From DASYAE01 sp036501535 (GTDB taxonomy: Bacteria > Actinomycetota > Actinomycetes > Streptomycetales > Catenulisporaceae), in assembly GCA_036501535.1 (NCBI GenBank), contig DASYAE010000047.1, positions 1-21,223 of the forward strand: 21,223 bases of DNA. Reading direction: 5' to 3'. The notes under the pieces were generated by a model. That model was not told the origin of the DNA and made no database searches. It worked only from the letters and a program-made list of their open reading frames with translations. The position numbers and the translations under genes are program-made. Every line of letters starts with the position of its first letter. The first letter of the stretch is position 1. Below, piece by piece: positions 14,342 through 21,223 of the stretch.

Positions 14342-15354
14342 CCATCGCACCCGACCAGACCGTGGTGCACGGCCCGGCGTACGAGGGCGTGCCGCGGCTG
14401 GAGGCGCGCAACCTGACCAAGCACTTCCCGCTCAGCGCGCTCGGCGCGCGCGGCAACGCGGTCGTGCACGCGGTCGAGGACGTCTCGATCGCGCTGCCCG
14501 AGGGCACCGTCACCTCCGTGGTGGGGGAGAGCGGCTCCGGCAAGTCGACCCTGGCCCGGCTTCTCACGGGCCTGATCAAGCCGACCGCCGGCGGGATCCT
14601 GCTGGACGGCGAGCCGGTCGGGACCAGCCCCAGGGCCCGGCGCGCCTACACCAGCGACGTGCACCTCGTGCTGCAGGACCCGTTCGCCTCGCTCAACTCC
14701 GCGCACACCGTGCGCTACCACATCGCCCGGCCGCTGAAGCTGCACACCAAGCTGCGCGGCGCCGAGCTCGAGACGCGCATCCTCGAGCTGCTCGAGCGGG
14801 TCTCGCTCAGCCCCGGCGCCGACTTCATCGACAAGTTCCCGCACGAGCTGTCCGGCGGTCAGCGCCAGCGCGTCGCCATCGCCCGCGGCCTCGCGGTCAA
14901 CCCGCGGGTGCTGCTGGCCGACGAGCCGGTCTCCATGCTGGACGTCTCCATCCGGCTCGGCGTGCTCAACCTGTTCGACGAGCTGCGCGAGCGGGAGCGG
15001 CTGGCCACGATGTACGTCACGCACGACATCGCCTCGGCGCGCTACCTGGCCGACGCGATCGTCGTCATGTACGCCGGCCAGATCGTCGAGTCGGGGCCCG
15101 CGGTGCAGATCACCGACGAGCCGAAGCACCCTTACACGCAGCTGCTGCTCAGCGCCGCGCCCGACCCGGCCCGCACCGAGCCGCAGGAGCTGCGCGGCCG
15201 CGGCGCCCCGCCGAGCCTGGTCTCGCCGCCGTCCGGCTGCCGCTTCCACCCCCGCTGCCCGTTCGCGATGGAGATCTGCTCGGCCGAGGCCCCGCCCCCG
15301 CTGCCCGCGGGCGACGGCCAGGTCGCCGCATGCTGGCTGCACCGAGGATCATAA
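14338..15354 (+). CDS. ABC transporter ATPase, DppF/OppF type
   Basis: 338-aa second ATP-binding subunit that would form the heterodimeric motor with the preceding gene. Walker A GESGSGKST at 63-71, Q-loop in VLQDPFASLN (Gln113), signature LSGGQRQ at 171-177, Walker B VLLADEP at 191-197, switch His229. The C-terminal domain also has a four-Cys pattern (C301, C307, C314, C332). Asp198-like position after the Walker B reads P-V-S-M-L-D, as in many OppF. Translation is coupled to the upstream gene by the ATGA overlap. An SD (AAGGAG) lies at its own stop codon and leads into a possible small ORF. Confidence 0.93.
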
Positions 15355-15364
15355 GGAGTATGAT

Positions 15365-15571
15365 ATGAGGGTACTGTCACATGGCGTCGCCCGCCCCCCG
15401 CCGGGGGACGGACGACGCGGCCGCGCCGCGGGGGGCCAACCCTGCTCGCGGCCCGTGGACCCGACCGCGGAGCCGGGCCGATGTCAGTCGGCCGGTTCCG
15501 GAATGCCCCGTTTTCGCACAGCTATAGCCAAGGTTGCTCAGGACTGGCCGGCATCGGAGCCGGTCGGATAA
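15365..15571 (+). CDS. Possible small ORF between ATPase and binding-protein genes
   Basis: 68 codons starting at ATG 15365, 6 nt after a strong AAGGAG (15353-15358) that overlaps the ATPase stop, and ending 14 bp before the binding-protein ATG. The product (MRVLSHGVARPPPGDG...) is Arg/Pro/Gly-rich, has no recognisable domain and runs through a GC-rich hairpin, so the ORF may be incidental. If translated, ribosomes would melt the hairpin at 15384-15418 and deliver translation to the binding-protein SD at 15570-15577. I rate it as uncertain. Confidence 0.25.
   Translation: MRVLSHGVARPPPGDGRRGRAAGGQPCSRPVDPTAEPGRCQSAGSGMPRFRTAIAKVAQDWPASEPVG
15384..15418 (+). terminator. Symmetric hairpin between ATPase and binding-protein genes
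   Basis: Arms pair in three blocks, GCGTC with GACGC, CCG with CGG, and CCCCC with GGGGG, around a GCC loop, with size-matched internal loops of 2 and 1 nt. It may be a partial terminator, or a processing or stability element. A second small dyad, GGCCGA and TCGGCC, lies at 15476-15493. Confidence 0.45.
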
Positions 15572-15585
15572 GGGGAGCGTACATA

Positions 15586-17289
15586 ATGAGTCGCAGTAGA
15601 ACCACCAAGGCGATCGCCGTGGTGGCCGCCTTGTGCCTCGGCGCGGCGGCATGCTCGAGTTCCGGCAAATCCAGCACCGCGGCCAGCACAGCCGACCTGG
15701 TGCTCGAGGACAACAACGGCGCGACTGCCTACACGAACAACTTCAACCCGTTCGACTCGGGTGACTTCGTGCTCACCGAGAACACGGCGTCGTTCATCTA
15801 CGAGCCGCTGTTCCAGTTCAACACCCTCAACTCGTCGCAGGCGCCGATCCCGTGGCTGGCCTCCAGCTACTCCTGGTCGGACGGCAACACGACGCTGACG
15901 ATCGACCTGCGCAACAACGTCAAGTGGACCGACGGCACCACGTTCACCTCGGCGGACGTCGCCTTCACCTTCAACGCGATCGCGAAGACCCAGGCCGCCA
16001 ACCAGTTCGGCGTGCCGACCGCGAGCAGCATCACCACGCCCGACGCCAACACCGTGGTGCTGAAGTACGCCAGCCCGCAGGCGGCCAACTTCCTGGCCAT
16101 CGGCGAGCAGCTGATCGTGCAGAAGGCGCAGTGGTCGAAGTACGCCAACATCGCCACGCAGGTGGTCCCGGGCGCCTCGGCGATCGGCACCGGCCCGTAC
16201 GTGCTCAACCACTTCAGCCCGCAGGACGTCACCTACAAGGCGAACAGCGGCTTCTGGGGCGGCGCCCCGAAGGTGCAGGGGATCTCGGTTCCGCTGTACA
16301 CCAACGCCAACTCGGCGACGCTGGCGCTGTCGTCCGGCAAGATCGACCTGGCCGGCAACGACATCAACGACGTGGTGACCACCTTCGTGGACAAGAACCC
16401 GTCGCAGTACCACCTGTACGAGTCGCAGGCCCCGTACTTCCCGGCCTCGAACACCGTCGCGCTGATGCTGAACAGCAACGACTCCAACTCGCCGTTCCTG
16501 GCCGACCCGGACGTGCGCAAGGCGATCAGCGCGGCGCTCGACCGTTCCCAGCTGGCCGCGCAGGGCGAGACGAACTACGAGCTGCCGGCCAGCTCCGCCG
16601 GCGGCCTGACGCTGCCGATCGACAACTCGTCCCTGGACCCGAAGGTGGCCAAGGACATCAGCCCCACCGCGCAGCAGAGCACCGTCCAGCAGCTGATGAC
16701 CGCTGACGGCTTCACCATGGGCGCCAACAACCAGTGGACGAAGAACGGGCAGACGGTCAAGTTCATCATCATCGACCCGAACTCCTTCGGCGACTACTGG
16801 TCCGACGCGCAGCTGATGCAGACCCAGCTGAACTCGGCCGGGTTCAACGTCAGCGTCAACGGCGCGTTCACCTACACCACCTGGACGCAGGCCATCACCA
16901 CCGGCAACTTCGACGCCGCGCTGCACTGGGGCCAGGGCAACACCCCGTTCCAGCGGCTGCAGTTCATCATGGACAACACGCAGACCGCGCCCGAGGGCCA
17001 GACCGCGGCCGGTGACTACGACCGCTACAACAGCACCACCGCGGCCGCCGCGGTGACCGCGTACGAGAGCGCGACCACCTCGTCCGCGCAGCAGTCGGCG
17101 CTCGACCAGATGCAGGAGGTCTTCGCCAACGACATGCCGGCCATCCCGGTGCTCTACGGCGCGGCCTGGTACGAGTACAGCACGGCCAACTTCACCGGCT
17201 GGCCGGACGCGTCGAACGCGTACATCAACCCGTCCCCGAACAACCAGGCCTACGAGTACCTGGTGCTCAAGCTGCAGCCGGTCTCGTAA
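15586..17289 (+). CDS. ABC transporter substrate-binding lipoprotein, family 5
   Basis: 567-aa extracellular solute-binding protein (SBP_bac_5, DppA/OppA class). A lipoprotein signal peptide is clear: basic MSRSRTTK, hydrophobic core, and lipobox ending LGAAAC with lipidated Cys23, then a Ser/Thr/Ala linker. The mature part has family features: NNFNPFD near the start, FIYEPLFQFNTL, NVKWTDGTTFTSADVAFTFNAI, GTGPYVLNHFSPQDVTYKAN, DPDVRKAISAALDRSQLA, and ALHWGQGNTP. The ATG at 15586 has AAGGGGAG 9 nt upstream. Family 5 proteins carry peptides, nickel or oligosaccharides; the GH3 enzyme directly downstream favours a beta-gluco-oligosaccharide, as in the Thermotoga cellobiose and laminaribiose systems. 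This is inference. Confidence 0.93.
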   Translation: MSRSRTTKAIAVVAALCLGAAACSSSGKSSTAASTADLVLEDNNGATAYTNNFNPFDSGDFVLTENTASFIYEPLFQFNTLNSSQAPIPWLASSYSWSDGNTTLTIDLRNNVKWTDGTTFTSADVAFTFNAIAKTQAANQFGVPTASSITTPDANTVVLKYASPQAANFLAIGEQLIVQKAQWSKYANIATQVVPGASAIGTGPYVLNHFSPQDVTYKANSGFWGGAPKVQGISVPLYTNANSATLALSSGKIDLAGNDINDVVTTFVDKNPSQYHLYESQAPYFPASNTVALMLNSNDSNSPFLADPDVRKAISAALDRSQLAAQGETNYELPASSAGGLTLPIDNSSLDPKVAKDISPTAQQSTVQQLMTADGFTMGANNQWTKNGQTVKFIIIDPNSFGDYWSDAQLMQTQLNSAGFNVSVNGAFTYTTWTQAITTGNFDAALHWGQGNTPFQRLQFIMDNTQTAPEGQTAAGDYDRYNSTTAAAAVTAYESATTSSAQQSALDQMQEVFANDMPAIPVLYGAAWYEYSTANFTGWPDASNAYINPSPNNQAYEYLVLKLQPVS

Positions 17290-17296
17290 CCGAGCC

Positions 17297-17384
17297 CGCC
17301 CCGGACCCGCGCGCCCATGCGCCCCGCGTGGGCCGCACCCAGCACGCGCCATGCCGGCATGACGACGCGCGCGGGTCCGGGGCG
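17297..17384 (+). terminator. Large branched stem-loop after the binding-protein gene
   Basis: Two 18-bp perfectly complementary arms (17297-17314 and 17367-17384) enclose a 52-nt loop. The loop itself holds the dyad GCGTG/CACGC (17326-17330, 17343-17347) and the palindrome ATGCCGGCAT (17351-17360). It begins 7 bp after the binding-protein stop and ends 48 bp before the GH3 start. It fits a terminator or a 3' stabiliser for the abundant binding-protein mRNA. Confidence 0.7.
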
Positions 17385-17397
17385 CTCCAATGTCAGC

Positions 17398-17421
17398 TGT
17401 AAGCCCATTGTCATTGTAAGC
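17398..17421 (+). promoter_or_regulatory. Two LacI half-site-like repeats before the GH3 gene
   Basis: TGTAAGC occurs at 17398-17404 and 17415-17421, 17 bp apart. GTAAGCG is the complement of the CGCTTAC half shared by O2 and O3 upstream of lacI. No full palindrome is formed, so binding by the same LacI is only a possibility. GAGGAGG (17422-17428) next to it is the GH3 SD. Confidence 0.3.
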
Positions 17422-17432
17422 GAGGAGGCCCG

Positions 17433-20075
17433 GTGGAGCACGGGCACAATGCTTTGAACCGCACTTCGGCGGTGGATACCAGCAGCACCCAGGCCGCGTT
17501 GCCGGCCGACCAGGGGCGGGCCGCCTACCTCGAGCCGCTGCGCGCGCTCACGCTCGACCAGAAGATCGCCCTGCTCACCGGCGTGGACAACTTCACGCTG
17601 CCGGGAGAGCCGCGGATCGGCCTGCGCGGGCTGTCGGTCTCGGACGGCCCGGCGGGGGTGCGCGGGCCGCGGCTCGACCCGGCCGACCGCTCGTCCAGCC
17701 CGCCGGCGCCGATCGCCCTGGCCGCCACCTGGGACCCGGAGCTGGTCGAGCGGGTGGCCGCGCAGCTCGGTGCGGAGGCCCGGGCCAAGGGCATCGACGT
17801 GGTGCTCGGCCCGACGCTCAACTTCGCCCGCACGCCCTACGGCGGGCGCGGGTTCGAGTCCTTCGGCGAGGACCCGGTGCTGGCCGCGCGGATCGTCGCC
17901 GGCTATGTCAGAGGTCTGCAGTCGGCCGGCGTCGCCGCGACGGCCAAGCACTACGTGGGCAACGACTCGGAGACCGAGCGCTGGACCGTGGACGTCCGGG
18001 TGGACGAGACCACGCTGCGCGAGTTCTACCTGGTCCCGTTCGAGGCCTGCGTCACCGAGGCGGGCTGCGCCATGGTCATGGCCGGCTACAACTCGGTCAA
18101 CGGAACGAGCATGACCGAGCACGGACACCTGCTCGGCACGGTGCTCAAGCGGGAGTGGGGCTTCTCCGGGGCGGTGGTCTCGGACTGGTTCGCGGCCCGG
18201 TCCACCGAGTCCACCGCGCTGGCCGGGCTCGATCTGGTCATGCCCGGCCCGGAGGGGCCGTGGGGCCCCGCGCTGGCGGAGGCGGTCGCCCGCGGCGCGG
18301 TGCCCGAATCCGAGATCGACGACAAGGTGCTGCGCCTGCTCCGGGTCGCCGACCTGGTGGGAGCGCTGGACGGGGTGGCGGCCCGGAACGGCTCGTCCGC
18401 CCCGGCCGCGGCCGGGGATCCGGAGCTCGACGGCGACGGCTCGGCGCACCACAACGGCGTCGTGCCGCGGCCCGGCCCGCACGCCGACCGCGGGGCGCTG
18501 CGCGACGCCGCCGCGGCCTCGTTCGTCCTGCTGCGCAACTCGGCCGCGACGCTGCCGCTCGGCCGGGTCGGATCGATCGCGCTGATCGGGCCGAACGCCG
18601 TGGACCCGCAGTTCCAGGGCCGCGGCAGCGCCGAGGTGGGCCTGGCCGTACAGGTCTCCCCGGTGGAGGGGCTGCGGCAGGCGCTGGCAGCCGACGCGCA
18701 GTCCGGATCCGAACCGGCGACCAGGCTGCGGGTCGCGCAGGGCTGCCGGACCTGGACCTCGACCCCGCTGCCCGCCCCCGAGACGCTCACCGAGCCGGAG
18801 ACCGGAGGACCCGGGACCCGGCTCGAGATCTATGAGGTGGACGGGGTTCTGCGCTACGCCGGTGTACGTCCGGTGTGCGAGGTGACGTGGTGGGATCCCG
18901 AGCCGGTGGTAGCCGACCCGGGGATCGCCCGGCTCGTGCTCAGCGGCACCTTCGCCGCACCGGCCGCGGGCCGGTACCGGATGGCGGTGGGCGCCATAGG
19001 CAAGCTGCGCCTCGACGCCGCGCCGTCCGGTTCCGAAGCCTTCACCGTCGAGGGGATCGCGCCGCACCCGGAAGACCCGATGGTCACGCACGCCGGGCCG
19101 TACGAGTTCTCCCGGGACGTGGACCTCGCCGAGGGGGAGACCGTCGCCTTCACCGCGTCCTGCGAGCCGGACGGCTACAAGCACGAGCTGATCAGGTTCC
19201 GGGTCGGCTTCGCGCCGATGCCGGACGACGACGCGCTGCTGGCCGAGGCCGTCGCGGCCGCCCGCGAGGCGGACGTGGCGGTCGTGGTGGTCGGATCCAC
19301 GGCCACCACCGAGAGCGAGGGCTACGACCGCAGGTCGCTGGAGCTGCCGGGGCGTCAGGACGACCTGATCACCGCGGTGACGGCGGCCAATCCGCGCACC
19401 GTCGTGGTGGTCAACAGCGGCATGCCGGTGCTGATGCCGTGGGCCACCCGGGCGGCCGCGGTGCTCCAGGCCTGGTTCCCCGGCCAGGAGTTCGGCCACG
19501 CGCTGGCCGACGTGCTGCTCGGACGGGCGGAGCCCGGGGGCCGGCTGCCGGTCACCGTGCCGCACTCCGAGTCGGGCCTGCCGGTGGGCCGGGCCGAGCC
19601 GGTCGACGGCGTGCTCGAGTACACCGAGGGACTGCTGGTCGGCTACCGCGGCTACGACCGCGCGGGCACCGAGCCGCTGTTCCCGTTCGGCCACGGGCTC
19701 GGCTACACCAGCTGGTCGTTCGAGGAGCTGGGGGTCCCGTTCGGCGGGGTCAGGGCCGGCGCCGACGTGGAGGTCACCGTCGCGGTGCGCAACACCGGGC
19801 GGCGGGCCGGCCGGGTCGTCGCACAGGCCTACCTGTCCGGGCCGGCGGCCGAGCAGCCGGACGGCGCGCGCCCCGTGCGGGTGCTGGCCGGATTCGGCGC
19901 GGCGCACGTCGAGCCGGGACAGCTCGAGTACGTCAGGCTCCGCATTCCGGCGCGGGCTTTCGCGCGCTGGGACGAGGACGCGCACGGCTGGGCCCAGCCG
20001 GCCGGCCGCTACACGGTGGAGGTCGGCGGCTCGTCCCGCGACCTGCGCCTGACCGGGACGGTCGAGATCTCCTAG
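17433..20075 (+). CDS. GH3 beta-glucosidase with PA14-like insert, cytoplasmic
   Basis: 880-aa glycoside hydrolase family 3 enzyme removing terminal beta-linked sugars with retention. Order: GH3 N-terminal TIM barrel (~35-300; LSVSDGPAGVRG, K172-H173 in AKHYVGND), nucleophile Asp251 in VVSDW, GH3 C-terminal domain with a PA14-like insertion (~455-585; FAAPAAGRYRMAVGAIGKL), the conserved TESEGYDR motif (Glu627/Glu629, which holds the probable acid/base) and a fibronectin III-like end (~770-880) after FPFGHGLGYTSWSF. The domain plan resembles the PA14-bearing beta-glucosidase of Kluyveromyces marxianus. No signal peptide is present, so substrate must be imported, fitting the ABC genes upstream. 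GTG 17433 is 4 nt after GAGGAGG. The exact linkage is unknown. Confidence 0.94.
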   Translation: MEHGHNALNRTSAVDTSSTQAALPADQGRAAYLEPLRALTLDQKIALLTGVDNFTLPGEPRIGLRGLSVSDGPAGVRGPRLDPADRSSSPPAPIALAATWDPELVERVAAQLGAEARAKGIDVVLGPTLNFARTPYGGRGFESFGEDPVLAARIVAGYVRGLQSAGVAATAKHYVGNDSETERWTVDVRVDETTLREFYLVPFEACVTEAGCAMVMAGYNSVNGTSMTEHGHLLGTVLKREWGFSGAVVSDWFAARSTESTALAGLDLVMPGPEGPWGPALAEAVARGAVPESEIDDKVLRLLRVADLVGALDGVAARNGSSAPAAAGDPELDGDGSAHHNGVVPRPGPHADRGALRDAAAASFVLLRNSAATLPLGRVGSIALIGPNAVDPQFQGRGSAEVGLAVQVSPVEGLRQALAADAQSGSEPATRLRVAQGCRTWTSTPLPAPETLTEPETGGPGTRLEIYEVDGVLRYAGVRPVCEVTWWDPEPVVADPGIARLVLSGTFAAPAAGRYRMAVGAIGKLRLDAAPSGSEAFTVEGIAPHPEDPMVTHAGPYEFSRDVDLAEGETVAFTASCEPDGYKHELIRFRVGFAPMPDDDALLAEAVAAAREADVAVVVVGSTATTESEGYDRRSLELPGRQDDLITAVTAANPRTVVVVNSGMPVLMPWATRAAAVLQAWFPGQEFGHALADVLLGRAEPGGRLPVTVPHSESGLPVGRAEPVDGVLEYTEGLLVGYRGYDRAGTEPLFPFGHGLGYTSWSFEELGVPFGGVRAGADVEVTVAVRNTGRRAGRVVAQAYLSGPAAEQPDGARPVRVLAGFGAAHVEPGQLEYVRLRIPARAFARWDEDAHGWAQPAGRYTVEVGGSSRDLRLTGTVEIS

Positions 20076-20101
20076 ACCGTTCGTATGAGGGAGGGCAAGG
20101 A

Positions 20102-20126
20102 CTCGCCGGTCCGCACTGCCGGCGAG
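20102..20126. terminator. Hairpin between convergent GH3 and PfpI genes
   Basis: Perfect 8-bp arms CTCGCCGG and CCGGCGAG with a 9-nt loop, 26 bp after the GH3 stop. A competing stem (GTCCGC at 20109-20114 with GCGGAC at 20126-20131) overlaps it. It probably serves as a terminator for one or both strands. Confidence 0.55.
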
Positions 20127-20188
20127 CGGACTGCGGCGGCGCCGCGCCAGGGCTCCTCGAGCCTCTGGCCGGGCGCCGCCGCGGCACC

Positions 20189-20233
20189 GCTTTCAGTGCC
20201 GTTGCTTTCGGCGCTGTCGCTTTCAGCGCCGCT
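20189..20233. repeat. Three imperfect 15-bp tandem repeats
   Basis: Units begin GCTTTC at 20189, 20204 and 20219 (GCTTTCAGTGCCGTT and two variants). They lie just beyond the stop codon of the minus-strand PfpI gene. The 15-bp period equals five codons, so they may be a former or out-of-frame C-terminal repeat of that gene. Confidence 0.7.
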
Positions 20234-20235
20234 TC

Positions 20236-20808
20236 TCAGCCGTGCTGCGCGGCCGGCGCCTTCGACCGCAGGATGTTGATGAACTCGCGCATCCAGGCCG
20301 GGTGGTCCGGCCAGGCGCGCCCGGAGACGACGGTCCCGTCGACCACCGCGGCGCCGTCCACGAACTCGGCGCCCGCGGCCGCGATGTCCGGGGCCAGCGC
20401 CGGGTACGCGGCGCTGCGGCGCCCCTGCAGGACCCCGGCCGCCGCGCTGATCAGCGGGCCGTGGCAGAGCTGCGCGACCGGCTTGTCGGACTCGAAGAAG
20501 TGCCGGACGATCCGCTGCACGTGCGGGTCGTTGCGCAGGTACTCGGGCGCCCGCCCGCCGGGCAGCACCGCCGCGGCGTAGTCGGCCGGGTCGACGTCCG
20601 CGAAGGCCACGTCGGCCGGCCAGGCGCGTCCCTGCCGCTCCACGTAGGTGTCGAAGCCGTCCACGAAGTCGTGCACGACGAACTGCAGCTTCTTCTTCGT
20701 CGGGGCGGCGATGTGCACCTCGTAGCCCTCTTCCAGGAGGCGCTGGTACGGGTACATCACCTCCAGGTCCTCGGCGGCGTCCCCGGTCAGGATCAGGATC
20801 TTGGCCAT
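20236..20808 (-). CDS. DJ-1/PfpI family protein
   Basis: 190-aa class I glutamine amidotransferase-like protein. The nucleophile elbow is AQLCHGP with Cys115 and His116, and an acidic residue near the N-terminus (GDAAEDLE, Glu13/Glu16) would polarise the Cys as in PfpI and DJ-1. Other family features are KILILTGD, LPGGRAPEYLRND and WPDHPAWMREF. Members act as glyoxalase III, chaperone or small protease under stress; which applies here cannot be told. ATG 20808 is supported by AGGAGG 5 nt upstream, although the frame stays open further back. Convergent with GH3; no functional link to it is evident. Confidence 0.92.
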   Translation of the reverse strand: MAKILILTGDAAEDLEVMYPYQRLLEEGYEVHIAAPTKKKLQFVVHDFVDGFDTYVERQGRAWPADVAFADVDPADYAAAVLPGGRAPEYLRNDPHVQRIVRHFFESDKPVAQLCHGPLISAAAGVLQGRRSAAYPALAPDIAAAGAEFVDGAAVVDGTVVSGRAWPDHPAWMREFINILRSKAPAAQHG

Positions 20809-20870
20809 GCTCTCCTCCTGCTCGGCGTGTTGCGGACATTGCTCCTGCCCGCTCCGCATCATCGGCCGAT

Positions 20871-20895
20871 CCGCGCGGCCGGACAAGCCGCGCGG
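20871..20895. other. GC hairpin in the divergent gap beyond PfpI
   Basis: Perfect 9-bp arms CCGCGCGGC and GCCGCGCGG with a 7-nt loop, about 60 bp upstream of the PfpI start on its strand. It would lie in the 5' leader of PfpI or at an upstream promoter; its function is not evident. Confidence 0.4.
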
Positions 20896-20946
20896 CCCCT
20901 CGCGCGGCGGACTCGAAAAGCGGAGGCCGCGACGGCTCGGAAGTTC

Positions 20947-20952
20947 TAGGGT
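20947..20952 (+). promoter_or_regulatory. Leaderless -10 element TAGGGT
   Basis: TAGGGT followed by six bases and the ATG at 20959, the same geometry as seen before the hydrolase and arsR genes. No clear -35 is visible. Confidence 0.45.
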
Positions 20953-20958
20953 CGCGGA

Positions 20959-21123
20959 ATGACCGACGACGCGATCACCCCGACCGACGGCGACGACGCT
21001 TCGACCAGCGCGGAGTGGGAGGAGCAGGCGCGCAACTGGATCGCGTGGACCCGGGCGCCGGGCCTTGACGCCTACTGGCGCTACCGCGTGCGCCACGAGG
21101 CGCTGCGAATTGAGCGGGGGTGA
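20959..21123 (+). pseudogene. N-terminal stub of a class I SAM-dependent methyltransferase
   Basis: 54 codons (MTDDAITPTD...). The segment WEEQARNWIAWTRAPGLDAY followed by WRYR matches the N-terminal signature of actinobacterial methyltransferases (W..QA.NW..WARTPGHDAYW.YR), which normally continue into a D-L-G-C-G SAM-binding motif. Here homology ends after YR and a stop follows 12 codons later, so the catalytic domain is missing. It could be a truncated gene, or a frameshift with deletion; the window ends 100 bp later and I see no methyltransferase motif in the rest. A leaderless promoter still precedes it. Confidence 0.55.
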
Positions 21124-21149
21124 AAGGACTCCGCCGCCACCTGGTCGCA

Positions 21150-21216
21150 GCCGGGTGGGTGAAGCAGGGGGCAGCCTGACCCGGGGAACGCCGGGGTGGG
21201 TGGGAGCAGCCCTGAC
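21150..21216. repeat. Imperfect direct repeat at the window edge
   Basis: Two units starting GCCGGG(G)TGGGTG and ending GCAGCC(C)TGAC, at 21150-21180 and 21190-21216, differing by small indels. They lie just after the methyltransferase stub and might be the start of a longer repeat array beyond the window. Confidence 0.5.
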
Positions 21217-21223
21217 AACGTAC

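Noticed and set aside
17250..19985. 911-codon minus-strand frame opposite the GH3 gene
   Set aside because: Shadow of a secure GH3 gene with low-complexity composition and no family motif.

Overview
The window is about 21 kb of very GC-rich DNA with strong GC3 bias, GTG starts, SD boxes of the GGAGG type and several probable leaderless promoters. This points to an actinomycete (Actinomycetota, filamentous or Catenulispora-like by feel; the genus cannot be fixed from sequence alone). All gene calls rest on reading protein motifs by eye; no database search was run.

Left third (1-7.9 kb): the 3' part of a secreted NlpC/P60 cell-wall hydrolase; a small arsenic locus made of arsR and an ArsN1-like acetyltransferase on the minus strand, divergent from an arsI/cadI dioxygenase; a TetR regulator divergent from an NmrA-like NAD(P)-binding protein; a remnant of an XRE/MmyB-type regulator; a NirA-type siroheme sulfite/nitrite reductase standing alone; an orphan LacI regulator; and a small four-helix membrane protein.

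Middle (7.9-9.9 kb): an unrecognised 272-aa protein, then a serine hydrolase (class C beta-lactamase/EstB type) that lost its 3' half. The broken gene still has a textbook MerR-type promoter (19-bp spacer with a centred dyad) and lies between two 28-bp near-identical direct repeats, so this is the most rearranged part of the window.

Right half (9.5-20.1 kb): one coherent sugar-uptake locus. Three LacI-type palindromes precede a lacI gene. It is followed by two Dpp/Opp-type permeases, two Dpp/Opp-type ATPases with C-terminal Cys clusters, a family 5 lipoprotein binding protein and a cytoplasmic GH3 beta-glucosidase with a PA14-like insert. Gene order and 4-base start/stop overlaps argue for an operon that imports a beta-linked oligosaccharide and hydrolyses it inside the cell, with LacI as the repressor. 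Hairpins on both sides of the binding-protein gene may set its expression level separately. The window ends with a DJ-1/PfpI protein on the minus strand and a stub of a SAM-dependent methyltransferase.

I found no clear previously undescribed system. The points most worth checking are the repeat-flanked hydrolase fragment with its intact MerR-type promoter, the minimal organoarsenical resistance cluster, and the operator/hairpin layout of the GH3 transport locus. There are no tRNA or rRNA genes, CRISPR arrays or transposases that I can see.
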